Numbered from the stretch's first letter, positions 42,834 to 52,054 are shown. The stretch: 64,000 nucleotides of DNA from JAVKMO01 sp031539345 (GCA_031539345.1 JAVKMO010000013.1:62001-126000), one strand, 5' to 3'. Numbers and translations: made by a program. The notes: generated from the letters alone by a model not told the origin.

Positions 42834-43922
42834 TTATACATTAAATCTAAAGTGTAAAATATCTCCATCTTGAACGATATAATCTTTTCCTTGTACTTGC
42901 AATTTTCCATTTTCTCTACAAGCTGCTTCAGATTTTAAATGAATAAAATCATCATACGCAATCACTTCAGCACGAATAAACCCTTTTTCAAAATCGCCAT
43001 GAATAACGCCTGCAGCTTGTGGAGCGAACATTCCTTTACGAATTGTCCATGCACGAACTTCTTGTACACCAACGGTAAAATAAGTTGCAAGGTCTAAAAT
43101 TTTATACGTCGCTTGAATGAGTCTGTTGACACCACTTTCTGTTAAACCTAAGTCTTCTAAAAATAATTGTCTGTCGTCATAACTTTCCATTACAGCAATT
43201 TCACTTTCAATTTCGGCACTGATTAAAATCATTTCTGCGTTTTCATTTGCAATCGCTTCTTTTACTTTTTGCGTATAAGCATTGCCATTGACAACCGATT
43301 TTTCATCGACATTGCAGACATAAAGAACAGGCTTGATGGTGAGTAAAAATGCATCAGTTAAAAACTTTTTTTCTTCTGGCGTTAAGGTTAATTCTCTCGC
43401 ATTTTTATTTTGTTCTAAATGTTGCTTCATGGTTTTTAAAACCGATAAGCACGCATCTTTTTCAGGCATATTTATTTTTTCGATGCGTTGAATTTTCTTA
43501 TCAATGCTTTCTAAATCTTTCAATTGCAATTCAGTGTCGATAATTTCTTTGTCTCTAATTGGATTCACGCTACCATCTACATGAATAATATTGTCATTGT
43601 CAAAGCATCGTAACACGTGAATAACGGCATCTGTTGCTCTAATATTTCCCAAAAATTGATTGCCTAACCCTTCGCCTTTGCTTGCTCCTTTTACTAATCC
43701 TGCAATGTCAACAATTTCTACTGTTGTAGGTACAACTTTTTGTGGTTTTGCAATTTCTTCTAATAAAAAAAGACGTTTGTCAGGCACTGTGATAACGCCA
43801 ACATTCGGCTCTATTGTGCAAAAGGGAAAATTGGCGGCTTGTGCTTTTGCATTGCTTAAAGCATTAAATAAAGTTGATTTTCCTACGTTGGGCAAACCAA
43901 CGATACCTGCTTGTAAAGGCAT
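42834..43922 (-). CDS. ychF: Redox-responsive P-loop ATPase YchF (Obg family)
   Basis: YchF is a conserved Obg-like ATPase that binds ribosomes and is linked to the oxidative stress response. The 362-residue protein has G1 GLPNVGKSTLFNAL near the N-terminus, the G3 region DIAGLVKGASKGEGLGNQFL, the modified G4 typical of its ATP preference (YVCNVDEKS) and the TGS domain (TYFTVGVQEVRAWTIRKG). A TACATTCG promoter-like box lies 33 bases upstream. Confidence 0.96.
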   Translation of the reverse strand: MPLQAGIVGLPNVGKSTLFNALSNAKAQAANFPFCTIEPNVGVITVPDKRLFLLEEIAKPQKVVPTTVEIVDIAGLVKGASKGEGLGNQFLGNIRATDAVIHVLRCFDNDNIIHVDGSVNPIRDKEIIDTELQLKDLESIDKKIQRIEKINMPEKDACLSVLKTMKQHLEQNKNARELTLTPEEKKFLTDAFLLTIKPVLYVCNVDEKSVVNGNAYTQKVKEAIANENAEMILISAEIESEIAVMESYDDRQLFLEDLGLTESGVNRLIQATYKILDLATYFTVGVQEVRAWTIRKGMFAPQAAGVIHGDFEKGFIRAEVIAYDDFIHLKSEAACRENGKLQVQGKDYIVQDGDILHFRFNV

Positions 43923-43955
43923 AAAATAAAAGGGTTTTAATAGGTTGAAAAGTTG

Positions 43956-43963
43956 CGAATGTA
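43956..43963 (-). promoter_or_regulatory. Candidate -7 promoter box for ychF
   Basis: Read on the minus strand this is TACATTCGC, the same -7 variant found before atpD and atpH. It lies 33 bases before the ychF start. No clear -33 TTG was found at normal distance. Confidence 0.5.
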
Positions 43964-44055
43964 TGCCGTATAATCATAAAATCATTCGCTTTTTAATTAT
44001 TGTTGTTGTTTGTTATAGACGACTGAAAATGTTTGTTCGCATCGAAGCAATGTTG

Positions 44056-44475
44056 TTACTTACAAATTGTTTTGACAAATTCTTGGCAGTAATTTTTGAT
44101 GAGTTGTCTCACGGCTCTAAATTCGCTGTCAATGTCTTCGTTTGTTCCCTTTGCTTTTGCTGGGTCTGGAAAATTGTAATGAAATTTTTGTGCCTTTGTT
44201 GGAAAAAACGGACAACGCTCTTTTGCATTGTCGCACACAGTAATTACAAAATCGAAATCTACTGCAACATATTCGTTGATATTGTTAGAAGTATGATGTG
44301 AAATATCAATACCATCTTCATTCATTGTTGCAATAGCTTTTGGATTTACGCCGTGTATTTCTACGCCTGCACTATATATTTTAACATCTTTTCCTTTTGT
44401 AAAGTCCGTTAAATAACCATGTGCAATTTGACTTCTACAACTATTGCCTGTACAGAGTACTAAAATATTTTTCAA
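44056..44475 (-). CDS. arsC: Thioredoxin-coupled arsenate reductase (LMW phosphatase fold)
   Basis: This 139-residue protein has the low-molecular-weight phosphatase loop C8-x5-R14 (LCTGNSCRS). It also has the redox pair C81 and C88 (VCDNAKERCP) that marks arsenate reductases of the pI258/Bacillus type, which reduce arsenate using thioredoxin. FPDPAKAKG and GIDISHHTS match the family. No arsR or arsenite exporter is adjacent, so it stands alone. A 43-aa membrane protein gene lies 15 bases upstream. Confidence 0.92.
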   Translation of the reverse strand: MKNILVLCTGNSCRSQIAHGYLTDFTKGKDVKIYSAGVEIHGVNPKAIATMNEDGIDISHHTSNNINEYVAVDFDFVITVCDNAKERCPFFPTKAQKFHYNFPDPAKAKGTNEDIDSEFRAVRQLIKNYCQEFVKTICK

Positions 44476-44490
44476 GGAATTTGATTTTGT

Positions 44491-44622
44491 TTAAAAAAAT
44501 AACCATACAATATTGATGATGCTAAACTTCGGATCAAAGCCCCAAATCAATTGAAGGAGAACAATTGCAATGGTAATGACAATTTGCTTTTTATATTTTA
44601 AGAAAAATTGTTGTAGTCTCAT
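44491..44622 (-). CDS. Small 43-residue single-helix membrane protein
   Basis: An ATG frame of 43 codons between recF and arsC encodes a basic N-terminus (MRLQQFFLKYKKQ) and one hydrophobic helix (IVITIAIVLLQLIWGF). A short C-terminal part reads DPKFSIINIVWLFF. The positive-inside layout, the Trp residues at the helix ends and the tight fit between neighbours on the same strand (23 bases from recF, 15 from arsC) support a real gene. I do not know its function; the wording resembles small membrane proteins I associate with Bacteroidota. Confidence 0.65.
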   Translation of the reverse strand: MRLQQFFLKYKKQIVITIAIVLLQLIWGFDPKFSIINIVWLFF

Positions 44623-44645
44623 AGGTTATCATTTAACTATCACCA

Positions 44646-45752
44646 TTATGATGATTGATTTTTAGTCTTATCAATAGTAATTAAATGGCACGCTTTTTGC
44701 ATACGTTCAAAAGTGTCTTGTACGCGCGTTGGGTTAGTGTCGGTTAGAAATGTTTGTACGTTTGGAAAAGAAAATACAACCTTGAAAAATTGGGATAATC
44801 GTTCATTGTCTAACTTCTCAAAAATGTCATCTAATAATAAAATTGGCGTAATGTTTTTTTCTTCTGCAATCATTTTTAGCGTGGCTAATTTGATGGCTAA
44901 TAACAACGATTTTTTTTGCCCTTGTGAAGCCACCTCTTTAAACAAATAAGGGTTCAACGAACATACTAAGTCATCTTTTTGAATGCCAATTAAACTGCGT
45001 TGAACAAGACATTCTTTTTCGGTGTATTGACTAACTAAGCTTTGCCATGTTTGTGTATGAAATTGAGATTCATAACGAAGTTCAATCTTGTCGGTAGCAT
45101 GAGAAAATAAATCATAAAATGATTTTGTGTCATCAAAAAGTTTTTGCGTAATGCTTGTTCGATATTTGAAAATAATGTTTGCCAGAGGTTCTAATTGCTC
45201 ATTGTAAATGGACAATAAAGAAGGTGATTTTTGATGATGCCATTCTTTTAATAAGGCATTTTTTTGTTGTAAGATTTTGTAATAATTAATCAGGCTGGCT
45301 AAATAATGGTGGTTGATTTGGGCTATAAATTTGTCTAAAAAATGTCGTCGCGGTTCTGCAATACCATTGATTAAATCAACGTCATCTGGGCTTATCATTA
45401 CAATCGGCACTGTTCCAATAAAATCAGAATATTTTTTGATCGCTTGTTGATTGACGATAATTTCCTTTTTGTTTTTATCTCGAATAAAAAAATCAATCGT
45501 TAGCGCTTCGTTTCCAAAAGCATAATTTCCTTTTAGACTGCACGCATTGCAATTGTGCTGAACGGACAAAGATTCTTGTTTTGAAAAATAACTTTTTGTG
45601 AAAGACAGGGTATAAATAGCGTCTAATAAGTTTGTTTTGCCAATTCCATTTTTACCAACAATGGCGTTGATGCCAGGCGTAAAAACGAAATTTTCTTCAG
45701 CATAATTTTTATACTGAAACAATCGTAAATTTTCTATGAATACTGTTTTCAA
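44646..45752 (-). CDS. recF: DNA replication and repair protein RecF
   Basis: RecF is an SMC-like ATPase that helps load RecA at single-strand gaps. The 368-residue protein has FTPGINAIVGKNGIGKTNLLDAIYTLSF (Walker A), DLINGIAEPRRHFLDKFI, ASQGQKKSLLLAIKLA (ABC signature) and PILLLDDIFEKLD (Walker B). The length is normal. It follows the FAH-family gene by 3 bases. dnaA, dnaN and gyrB, its partners in many genomes, are not here. Confidence 0.95.
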   Translation of the reverse strand: MKTVFIENLRLFQYKNYAEENFVFTPGINAIVGKNGIGKTNLLDAIYTLSFTKSYFSKQESLSVQHNCNACSLKGNYAFGNEALTIDFFIRDKNKKEIIVNQQAIKKYSDFIGTVPIVMISPDDVDLINGIAEPRRHFLDKFIAQINHHYLASLINYYKILQQKNALLKEWHHQKSPSLLSIYNEQLEPLANIIFKYRTSITQKLFDDTKSFYDLFSHATDKIELRYESQFHTQTWQSLVSQYTEKECLVQRSLIGIQKDDLVCSLNPYLFKEVASQGQKKSLLLAIKLATLKMIAEEKNITPILLLDDIFEKLDNERLSQFFKVVFSFPNVQTFLTDTNPTRVQDTFERMQKACHLITIDKTKNQSS

Positions 45753-45755
45753 TGT

Positions 45756-46361
45756 CTATGCAATACGAACTTGAAATAATTGTTGGTCCAATAAAAAGCC
45801 TTCATAGACATCTTCAGAATGCACTTTACCAACGCCTTCGGGCGTTCCCGTAAAAATAATATCGCCTTGTTGCAAGGTGAAAAATTGTGATATGCCAACC
45901 AATATTGTTTGAATGTTATAGAGCATGAAAGACGTATTGCCTTGTTGAACAGTCTTTTTATTTTTTTGTAATGAAAATAAAATTGGAGACGCAAAGGTGT
46001 TTTCTTTTGGTGAAATCCATTTGCCAATAACGGCAGAATGGTCAAACGCTTTTGCTTTTTCCCAAGGCAACCCATTTTGCTTTAATTTACTTTGTATGTC
46101 TCTTGCTGTAAAATCAATACCTATACTAATGGCATCAATACAATCCAAAGCATTTGACAGAACAAGATTTTTGCTTGTTTTTCCAACGCGTAAAATCAAC
46201 TCACATTCATAGTGCAAATCTGTTGTGAAGGACGGAATTGCCATTGTATTGTCTTGTAAAATGGCGGTTGGGGGTTTTGAAAAAATGACCATTTCGTCGC
46301 TGATAGCGTTTTGTAATTCTGCAATGTGAGCAACATAATTTCTGCCTATACAATAAATCAT
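45756..46361 (-). CDS. Fumarylacetoacetate hydrolase family protein
   Basis: This 201-residue protein matches the FAH fold: FSKPPTAILQDN, DLHYECELILRVGK (metal-binding Glu residues), IGIDFTARDIQSKLKQNGLPWEKAKAFDHSAVIG and IIFTGTPEGVGKV. Members hydrolyse or decarboxylate small keto acids, for example acylpyruvates or oxaloacetate. The substrate cannot be read from sequence. It lies between a glycosyltransferase and recF on the same strand. Confidence 0.92.
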   Translation of the reverse strand: MIYCIGRNYVAHIAELQNAISDEMVIFSKPPTAILQDNTMAIPSFTTDLHYECELILRVGKTSKNLVLSNALDCIDAISIGIDFTARDIQSKLKQNGLPWEKAKAFDHSAVIGKWISPKENTFASPILFSLQKNKKTVQQGNTSFMLYNIQTILVGISQFFTLQQGDIIFTGTPEGVGKVHSEDVYEGFLLDQQLFQVRIA

Positions 46362-46404
46362 AATTTGTGAATTGAGTTGTGAAAATTGATGTGTTTATTT
46401 TTAT

Positions 46405-47526
46405 TTATGCTGATGGGCTTAAACTTAAAAAAGCTTTTTTACCAATTGCGCTCATCGTATAACAATCATAAAAATCATTTGGAATAGTTGTCTGTTTTTT
46501 CTTCGCTTGTTCGATAATCGCATTTGTAAAATTTTTCCAATCATTGTCTTCAACGCAATGCAATTGTTGCCCACACAATTCTTTTGAAATTCCTTTTGCA
46601 CCACTTTCTGTAGAAATGCAAGGTAGGTTGTAAGAAAGTGCATCTAATAATTTCACCTTTACGCCACCGCCTTCAATGACAGGGTTAATCATCATATCAA
46701 CGCCTTTGTTGTGAAAAGCAATATCATCGACAAACGCTGCGTAAATAATTTCAGGGTTTGCTTTAAAGTGATTGTAGATAGGTGGTAATTTACTTCCACA
46801 GATTAAAATTTTATACGCAAATTTTTGTTCGTTTAATGCAGGAATAATAGTTGAAAGAATGATGTCGATAGCATTTTGATTGGGAGGATAATTGAGAGAA
46901 CCATTAAAAAATAAAAGCGTTTCGTCTGCTTTGATGTTATATTGTTTGCGTAATTTTTCTTTGCACGAATCGCTATCTGTAGGCACAGCATCAACGCGAA
47001 TGGCAGCCGGTATATAGACAATTTTTTTGTCGCTAATTCCAAATTTTTCTTTGGCAAGCAGAATGTCATCAGGCGATACAGAGTGTATTAAATGAGCGAA
47101 TGTGTAATGCAATAATTCAAAGCAATACAACAATAACCATACTTTTTTAGCATATGATTGAAAGCGTTGATATTCGATATTATGGCTATGATAAATACAC
47201 TTTGCATTGGTGAAAAAACGAAATAGCAAGAAAATGAGTGGCAAATAAGGTTGCTCAAAAACGATATGTGAAATTTTATTTTTTCTAACGATGCGTAAAA
47301 GTGTAAAAAAATAAAACACATTCAAATATTTTATCCAGCGGTTGGTTGAAAAAATCTTTAGCGGAGTAAAAGCAAATTCATTGCTTGGCATGATATCTTT
47401 TGTACTTGCTAAAAAAACATTCGTGTGTTTGCTTAATGCTTCGGCATATAAGACAGAACCTCTATGCCCCGCATTGATAAGCGGTAAAACTTTGTAAGGA
47501 ACAATAACAAGTACGCCAGAAACCAT
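46405..47526 (-). CDS. GT4-type glycosyltransferase
   Basis: This 373-residue protein has the GT-B layout. The N-terminal domain includes LPLINAGHRGSVLYAEALSKH. The C-terminal nucleotide-sugar domain includes LLFFNGSLNYPPNQNAIDII, ILICGSKLP and the E-x7-E-like segment NPVIEGGGVKVKLLDALSYNLPCISTESGAKGI. It probably works on a surface polysaccharide or glycolipid. There is no polysaccharide cluster around it, so the product is unknown. An intergenic palindrome (47561-47585) lies 34 bases upstream of its start. Confidence 0.88.
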   Translation of the reverse strand: MVSGVLVIVPYKVLPLINAGHRGSVLYAEALSKHTNVFLASTKDIMPSNEFAFTPLKIFSTNRWIKYLNVFYFFTLLRIVRKNKISHIVFEQPYLPLIFLLFRFFTNAKCIYHSHNIEYQRFQSYAKKVWLLLYCFELLHYTFAHLIHSVSPDDILLAKEKFGISDKKIVYIPAAIRVDAVPTDSDSCKEKLRKQYNIKADETLLFFNGSLNYPPNQNAIDIILSTIIPALNEQKFAYKILICGSKLPPIYNHFKANPEIIYAAFVDDIAFHNKGVDMMINPVIEGGGVKVKLLDALSYNLPCISTESGAKGISKELCGQQLHCVEDNDWKNFTNAIIEQAKKKQTTIPNDFYDCYTMSAIGKKAFLSLSPSA

Positions 47527-47560
47527 TGCAAATAAAAAGTAAAAAAGAGAGAAATATGTT

Positions 47561-47585
47561 ATTCTGTTTAAAATTGAAACAGAAT
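47561..47585. promoter_or_regulatory. Palindrome in a divergent intergenic region
   Basis: ATTCTGTTT and AAACAGAAT form a perfect 9-base inverted repeat with a 7-base spacer. It lies 34 bases upstream of the glycosyltransferase start (-) and about 105 bases upstream of the ubiD-family start (+). It could be an operator or an RNA hairpin; no T-run follows. Confidence 0.35.
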
Positions 47586-47690
47586 ACAGCCAAGATAATT
47601 TTTAACTCATCACAAAAGAAAAAACATCTTAAGCATATTCATATAAAAATACCTTTATACCGTTTTTTTCTTCATCTTAAAATTGAAAAA

Positions 47691-49619
47691 ATGTCTGTCG
47701 GATTAGCCTATTTCATAGAACAATTAGAACGTAAAAATGAAATTGTAAAAATTGATACGTATGTCAATCCGAGTTTAGAAATTACCGAAGTGGTTGATAG
47801 AATCAGTAAATCAAAGAACAATAAAGCGTTATTGTTTACGAATACAAAAACGAAATTCCCTTTATTGATCAACTCATTGGGGTCATACGAAAGAATGTGT
47901 ATTGCCTTTGGGGTAAACAGCTTAGACGATATTGCAAAAGACATTTTTGATTTATTTAATAAACTGCAAACGCCTAAAAAAACGGTTTTAGATAAATTAA
48001 AAATGTTGCCTGAATTGAAAAAAATTGGCAACTATATGCCACAAGAAAAAAGCGGCAGAGGAATATGTCAAGAGGTTATTTTGACAAATAATGACATTAA
48101 TTTATATGACTTTCCTATTTTGAAATGTTGGCCCCATGATGGTGGACCATTTATCACTCTGCCTATTATTCATACACAAAGTCCTATCACAAAAACACGC
48201 AATGTGGGTATGTATCGCATGCAAGTGATAGATAAAAGAACAACAGGAATGCACTGGCATAAGCATAAAGTGAGTGCAAAACATTTCAATGAATATAAGG
48301 CGTTGCAAAAGACGATGCCTGTTGCGGTTGCACTTGGGGGAGACCCGATTTATACCTATGCGGCAACGGCACCTTTGCCAGAAAATGTTGATGAATATTT
48401 GTTAGCAGGTTTTATTAGAAAAAAAAGCGTGAGCCTTGTTCGTTGTATTTCGCAACCAGACATTTGGGTGCCGAATGATGCTGATATTATTATTGAAGGC
48501 TATATCGAACCGCTTGAAGACTTGTTTTTAGAAGGACCCTTTGGTGACCATACAGGGTTTTATTCTTTGGCAGATTATTATCCAAAATTTCATGTAACGT
48601 GCATTACGCATAAAAAAAATGCCATTTATCCAGCAACCATTGTAGGTATTCCTCCCCAAGAAGATGCGTGGATAGGCAAGGCGACAGAGCGTATTTTTTT
48701 AGCACCAATTAAAATGACGTTAAGCCCAGAAATTATAGATATGAATATGCCAATAGAAGGCGTATTTCACAATTTAGTCATTGCTCAAATACAAAAAGAT
48801 TTTGTTGGGCAAGCGGCAAAAGTGATGAATGCTATGTGGGGAGCAGGGCAAATGATGTTTAATAAAATTTTGGTCATTGCTGGGCAACACACTTCGATTG
48901 ATAATTACTATGATTTATTAAGACAGAATTTCAAACATTTTAATCCAAGCAGAGATACATATATCGCCAAAGGTCCGATGGATGTTTTAGATCACAGTTG
49001 TTCTAAATTTAGTTTTGGTGGAAAAGTTTGTTTTGACTTAACACAAAAAATTGAAGAAGAATTGGACGAAGACTTTTACAATGAAATGCCACAAAATATT
49101 GCCCACTTAGATATTTTTCCTTTAGATAAAGAGATTCGCCAAATTTATACGGACTTATTGACGCAATTAAAGTTGCCTGTTTTAATTATTAGCTTGAATA
49201 AAACAAAGCCAAATCATATTCAAAAATTACACAGTCAAATTTGTAAAGAAGCCTTGATTGATGGTATTAAAATGATTTTATATGTTGATGCTTGTGTCGA
49301 TATAACCGATGTGAGTACCGTCATTTGGCTTGTTGCCAATAACATTGACCCACAGAGAGATTTGATGATAGAAAAAAGACCGTCTCATTTGCAACGAAAT
49401 CAATATGTTAGTTGCCTTGGCGTTGATGGTACAGTGAAAACAAAAGCCTTAGATAATTTTAAAAGAGACTGGCCGAACGTGATAGTCAGCAATGACACGA
49501 CGATTAACAGCATTGATAAAAAGTGGAGTAGTTTAAATTTGGGTGCATTTATTTCTTCGCCGTCTTTAAAATATCAGGGTCTTGTAAAAGGGAATGCTGC
49601 AAAAGTGGAAGAGGAATAA
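47691..49619 (+). CDS. UbiD-family decarboxylase (likely menaquinone pathway)
   Basis: From the ATG at 47691 this 642-residue protein matches the UbiD family, prenyl-FMN-dependent decarboxylases of aromatic acids. Conserved phrases are GRGICQEVILTNNDINLYDFPILKCWPHDGGPFITLPI, RNVGMYRMQVIDKRTTGMHWHKHK, GGDPIYTYAATAPLPENVDEYLLAGFIRKK and EGPFGDHTGFYSLADYYP, the last carrying part of the E-x-E/D active site. Bacteroidota proteins of this length are usually assigned to the last decarboxylation of futalosine-type menaquinone synthesis, which fits mqnE in this window. The longer frame from 47526 adds 55 lysine-rich residues and is rejected. Confidence 0.9.
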   Translation: MSVGLAYFIEQLERKNEIVKIDTYVNPSLEITEVVDRISKSKNNKALLFTNTKTKFPLLINSLGSYERMCIAFGVNSLDDIAKDIFDLFNKLQTPKKTVLDKLKMLPELKKIGNYMPQEKSGRGICQEVILTNNDINLYDFPILKCWPHDGGPFITLPIIHTQSPITKTRNVGMYRMQVIDKRTTGMHWHKHKVSAKHFNEYKALQKTMPVAVALGGDPIYTYAATAPLPENVDEYLLAGFIRKKSVSLVRCISQPDIWVPNDADIIIEGYIEPLEDLFLEGPFGDHTGFYSLADYYPKFHVTCITHKKNAIYPATIVGIPPQEDAWIGKATERIFLAPIKMTLSPEIIDMNMPIEGVFHNLVIAQIQKDFVGQAAKVMNAMWGAGQMMFNKILVIAGQHTSIDNYYDLLRQNFKHFNPSRDTYIAKGPMDVLDHSCSKFSFGGKVCFDLTQKIEEELDEDFYNEMPQNIAHLDIFPLDKEIRQIYTDLLTQLKLPVLIISLNKTKPNHIQKLHSQICKEALIDGIKMILYVDACVDITDVSTVIWLVANNIDPQRDLMIEKRPSHLQRNQYVSCLGVDGTVKTKALDNFKRDWPNVIVSNDTTINSIDKKWSSLNLGAFISSPSLKYQGLVKGNAAKVEEE

Positions 49620-49688
49620 ACTTTTATATTATTGGATACTCGTAATTCATATTCATCATCTTTGAACTAATTATTATTAACATATTAA

Positions 49689-50960
49689 ATGCTCAATTCA
49701 TTGTCATCTAAAAGAATACGAAAAGAAATAGTTTTATTCTTTTTGTTGTTTGTACTCAAAGGGTTCAGTCAAAAGCCAATTACACTACAAGAGGCACAAG
49801 TACAACTGCAAAAAAATAATTTGCAATTGTTGGCTTTACAATACAATATCACAGCTTCTCAAGCCGCAGTCATTCAAGCTAAAATTTGGGAACTGCCTTA
49901 TTTGTCAGGCGAGTTGAATCTTATCAATCGACAAGATGACAAAATTTTAGATGTTGGTAGAGAAGGACAAAAAGCACTTGCAATACAACAACTCATTTAT
50001 TTAGGAGGAAAAAAAAGAAATGAAATAAAATTTGCTAAAAGTAATTCGTCGCTTGCAGGGTTGGAGTTTGAACAAGTATTACGCAATTTGAAATTTCAAT
50101 TAAACCAACTGTTTTACAGCATTTATTTTGATAAGCAAAAAATAAAATCATTAAACGCTCAAATTGCAATTTTAGACACCTTAGTAAAAAACTATAATGC
50201 ACAAGTTGTCAAAGGAAATATTCCACTGCGTGAGGTCGTGCGTTTGCAATCATTGGTGTTAAATTTAAAGAACGAAAAAAATAATATCGCTAAAGATATT
50301 ATTGAAGCAAATCAAAATCTAAGTCTCATTACCGGAATGTCTGATATGATAGAACCGATTACAGATGAGGCTGAATTATTGAGAAAAATCCAAAGCCGGT
50401 TCGTTCCAAAAGATACCGTTCAGTCTGCTGCCTTTGCAGGAAATATTGAATATTTAACAGCATTGAAATTGTCTGAAAGTCAAGCACAATATTTGAAATG
50501 GCAAAAATCTTTGGCTTTACCTGATATTACTGCTGGGCTTTCTTATGACCAACGTGGTGGGGCATTTCAAAATCAAATCAATCTCACATTTGGTATTCCC
50601 TTACCACTATGGAATAAAAACAGAGGAAATATCAAAATGGCAGAAGCACAGTTAAAGCAGACGAATATGAACAAAGAGTATAAGCAATTAGAACTGCAAA
50701 CCAAAGTAGAAACGTATTGGCAAGTATGGCAACAGCAAGTCAATCAGTATAACAATATCGACGCATCTACTTTAACAAACTTTGATGAGGTGTATCATGG
50801 AATGCTTTTAAATTTTCAAAAAAGAAATATTACGATGTTAGAATTTACGGACTTTATGGAAAGCTACAATCAATCTTTTATTCAAATCAATGAAATCAAA
50901 AAAGCATTGATTCTGTCTAGTATTTATTTAAATTTTATCACCAATAAAGAACTGTTTTAA
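49689..50960 (+). CDS. TolC-family outer-membrane efflux protein (CusC/CzcC-like)
   Basis: This 423-residue protein has a signal peptide (ending near GFSQ) and two repeats of long helices separated by beta segments, the TolC pattern: ITLQEAQVQLQKNNLQLLALQYN, then LPDITAGLSYDQRGGAFQNQINLTFGIPLPLWNKNRGNI. The LPLWNKNRG phrase is typical of heavy-metal efflux members. It is the first gene of a four-gene operon, and its stop codon overlaps the start of the adaptor gene by one base. Confidence 0.92.
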   Translation: MLNSLSSKRIRKEIVLFFLLFVLKGFSQKPITLQEAQVQLQKNNLQLLALQYNITASQAAVIQAKIWELPYLSGELNLINRQDDKILDVGREGQKALAIQQLIYLGGKKRNEIKFAKSNSSLAGLEFEQVLRNLKFQLNQLFYSIYFDKQKIKSLNAQIAILDTLVKNYNAQVVKGNIPLREVVRLQSLVLNLKNEKNNIAKDIIEANQNLSLITGMSDMIEPITDEAELLRKIQSRFVPKDTVQSAAFAGNIEYLTALKLSESQAQYLKWQKSLALPDITAGLSYDQRGGAFQNQINLTFGIPLPLWNKNRGNIKMAEAQLKQTNMNKEYKQLELQTKVETYWQVWQQQVNQYNNIDASTLTNFDEVYHGMLLNFQKRNITMLEFTDFMESYNQSFIQINEIKKALILSSIYLNFITNKELF

Positions 50961-52051
50961 TGATGAAAACAATAACCGCAATTTTTCTTACAGTCGTTTT
51001 TTTGACGTCTTGCCATAATGGGGATAAAAAAGAAAAAACAAAAGAAACTCAAGAAGCTTTTGTATTGAGCGACAAAATGTTGGCAACTACTACAACAACT
51101 CCTGCAACACGGCAACCGTTACAAAATGAGTTGAATTTTTATGGTAAAATAACAGCCGATAACAATAAAATGATTGAAGTGTTTCCTCTTGTCGGTGGCA
51201 ATGTGGTTAAAGTGTATGTTGAATTAGGCGACCATGTTCAAAAAGGACAATTGTTGGCAACAATAAGAAGCACAGAGGTGGCGGGTTTTGAAAAAGAATT
51301 AGACGACGCAAATAATGATGTGATTGTTGCAAAAAATAATCTCAAAGTAGCACAAGAATTGTATGACGGAAAATTGAGTGTGGAAAGAGATTTGTTAGAA
51401 GCAAAGAGCCAATTAGATAAAGCACTATCACAACTTCGCCGTGTCCAAGAAACGTATAAAATATACAACATAAAAGGGGGAGCCATATTTGAAGTGAATG
51501 CTCCTTTGAGTGGGTTTATTATTCAAAAAAATATCAATCAAGATATGATGCTACGAAGTGATAAGTCTGATAATATTTTTGATATCGCACAAATAGACGA
51601 CGTGTGGGCAATTGCCAATGTGAATGAAAGCGACATTAATCAAGTTAAACTTGGCATCAATGCGGCTGTAACCACCTTGAGTTATCCTGACAAAAAGTTT
51701 TATGGTAAAGTCGATAAAATATTCAACATCATTGACCCTGAAACGAAAGCTATGAAAGCCCGTGTAAAATTAACCAATTCAGACTTTTTACTCAAACCTG
51801 AAATGCCTGCCACGATAAAATTATCTTACAAAGAAGGCAAGCAAATGATTTGCATTCCGTCGCAAGCGGTCATTTTTGATCAAAGTAAAAGCTTTGTGAT
51901 GATTTTTAAAGACAGAAATAATATAGAAACGAGACAAATAGAAGTGTTTCGTCAAGTTGGAGATAAAACTTTTGTTGCTTCTGGTCTTCACGAAAACGAA
52001 AAAGTAATCACCCAAAATCAATTACTCATTTATGACGCTTTAAATGATTAA
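50960..52051 (+). CDS. RND efflux periplasmic adaptor (CusB/CzcB-like lipoprotein)
   Basis: This 363-residue protein has a lipoprotein signal with the context FLTSC (Cys about residue 19). It then follows the membrane-fusion-protein order: a lipoyl-like half motif GGNVVKVYVELGDHVQKGQLLATIRS, a coiled coil (about residues 115-160), a second lipoyl half VNAPLSGFIIQKNINQDMML and beta-barrel domains. It joins the inner-membrane pump to the outer-membrane channel. The adjacent CusA-like pump indicates metal-ion export. Confidence 0.92.
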   Translation: MMKTITAIFLTVVFLTSCHNGDKKEKTKETQEAFVLSDKMLATTTTTPATRQPLQNELNFYGKITADNNKMIEVFPLVGGNVVKVYVELGDHVQKGQLLATIRSTEVAGFEKELDDANNDVIVAKNNLKVAQELYDGKLSVERDLLEAKSQLDKALSQLRRVQETYKIYNIKGGAIFEVNAPLSGFIIQKNINQDMMLRSDKSDNIFDIAQIDDVWAIANVNESDINQVKLGINAAVTTLSYPDKKFYGKVDKIFNIIDPETKAMKARVKLTNSDFLLKPEMPATIKLSYKEGKQMICIPSQAVIFDQSKSFVMIFKDRNNIETRQIEVFRQVGDKTFVASGLHENEKVITQNQLLIYDALND

Positions 52052-52054
52052 GCA

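Noticed and set aside
40679..43922. Caspase-like protein as part of an abortive-infection or CBASS-type defence system
   Set aside because: There is no gasdermin, cyclase, NTPase or other defence partner nearby. The neighbours are ychF and an EEP hydrolase, and the protein is predicted to be exported.
47526..47690. N-terminal extension of the UbiD-family protein from 47526
   Set aside because: The extra 55 residues are Lys-, His- and Ile-rich low-complexity sequence from the intergenic region, and family members begin near MSVGLAYFIEQL at 47691.
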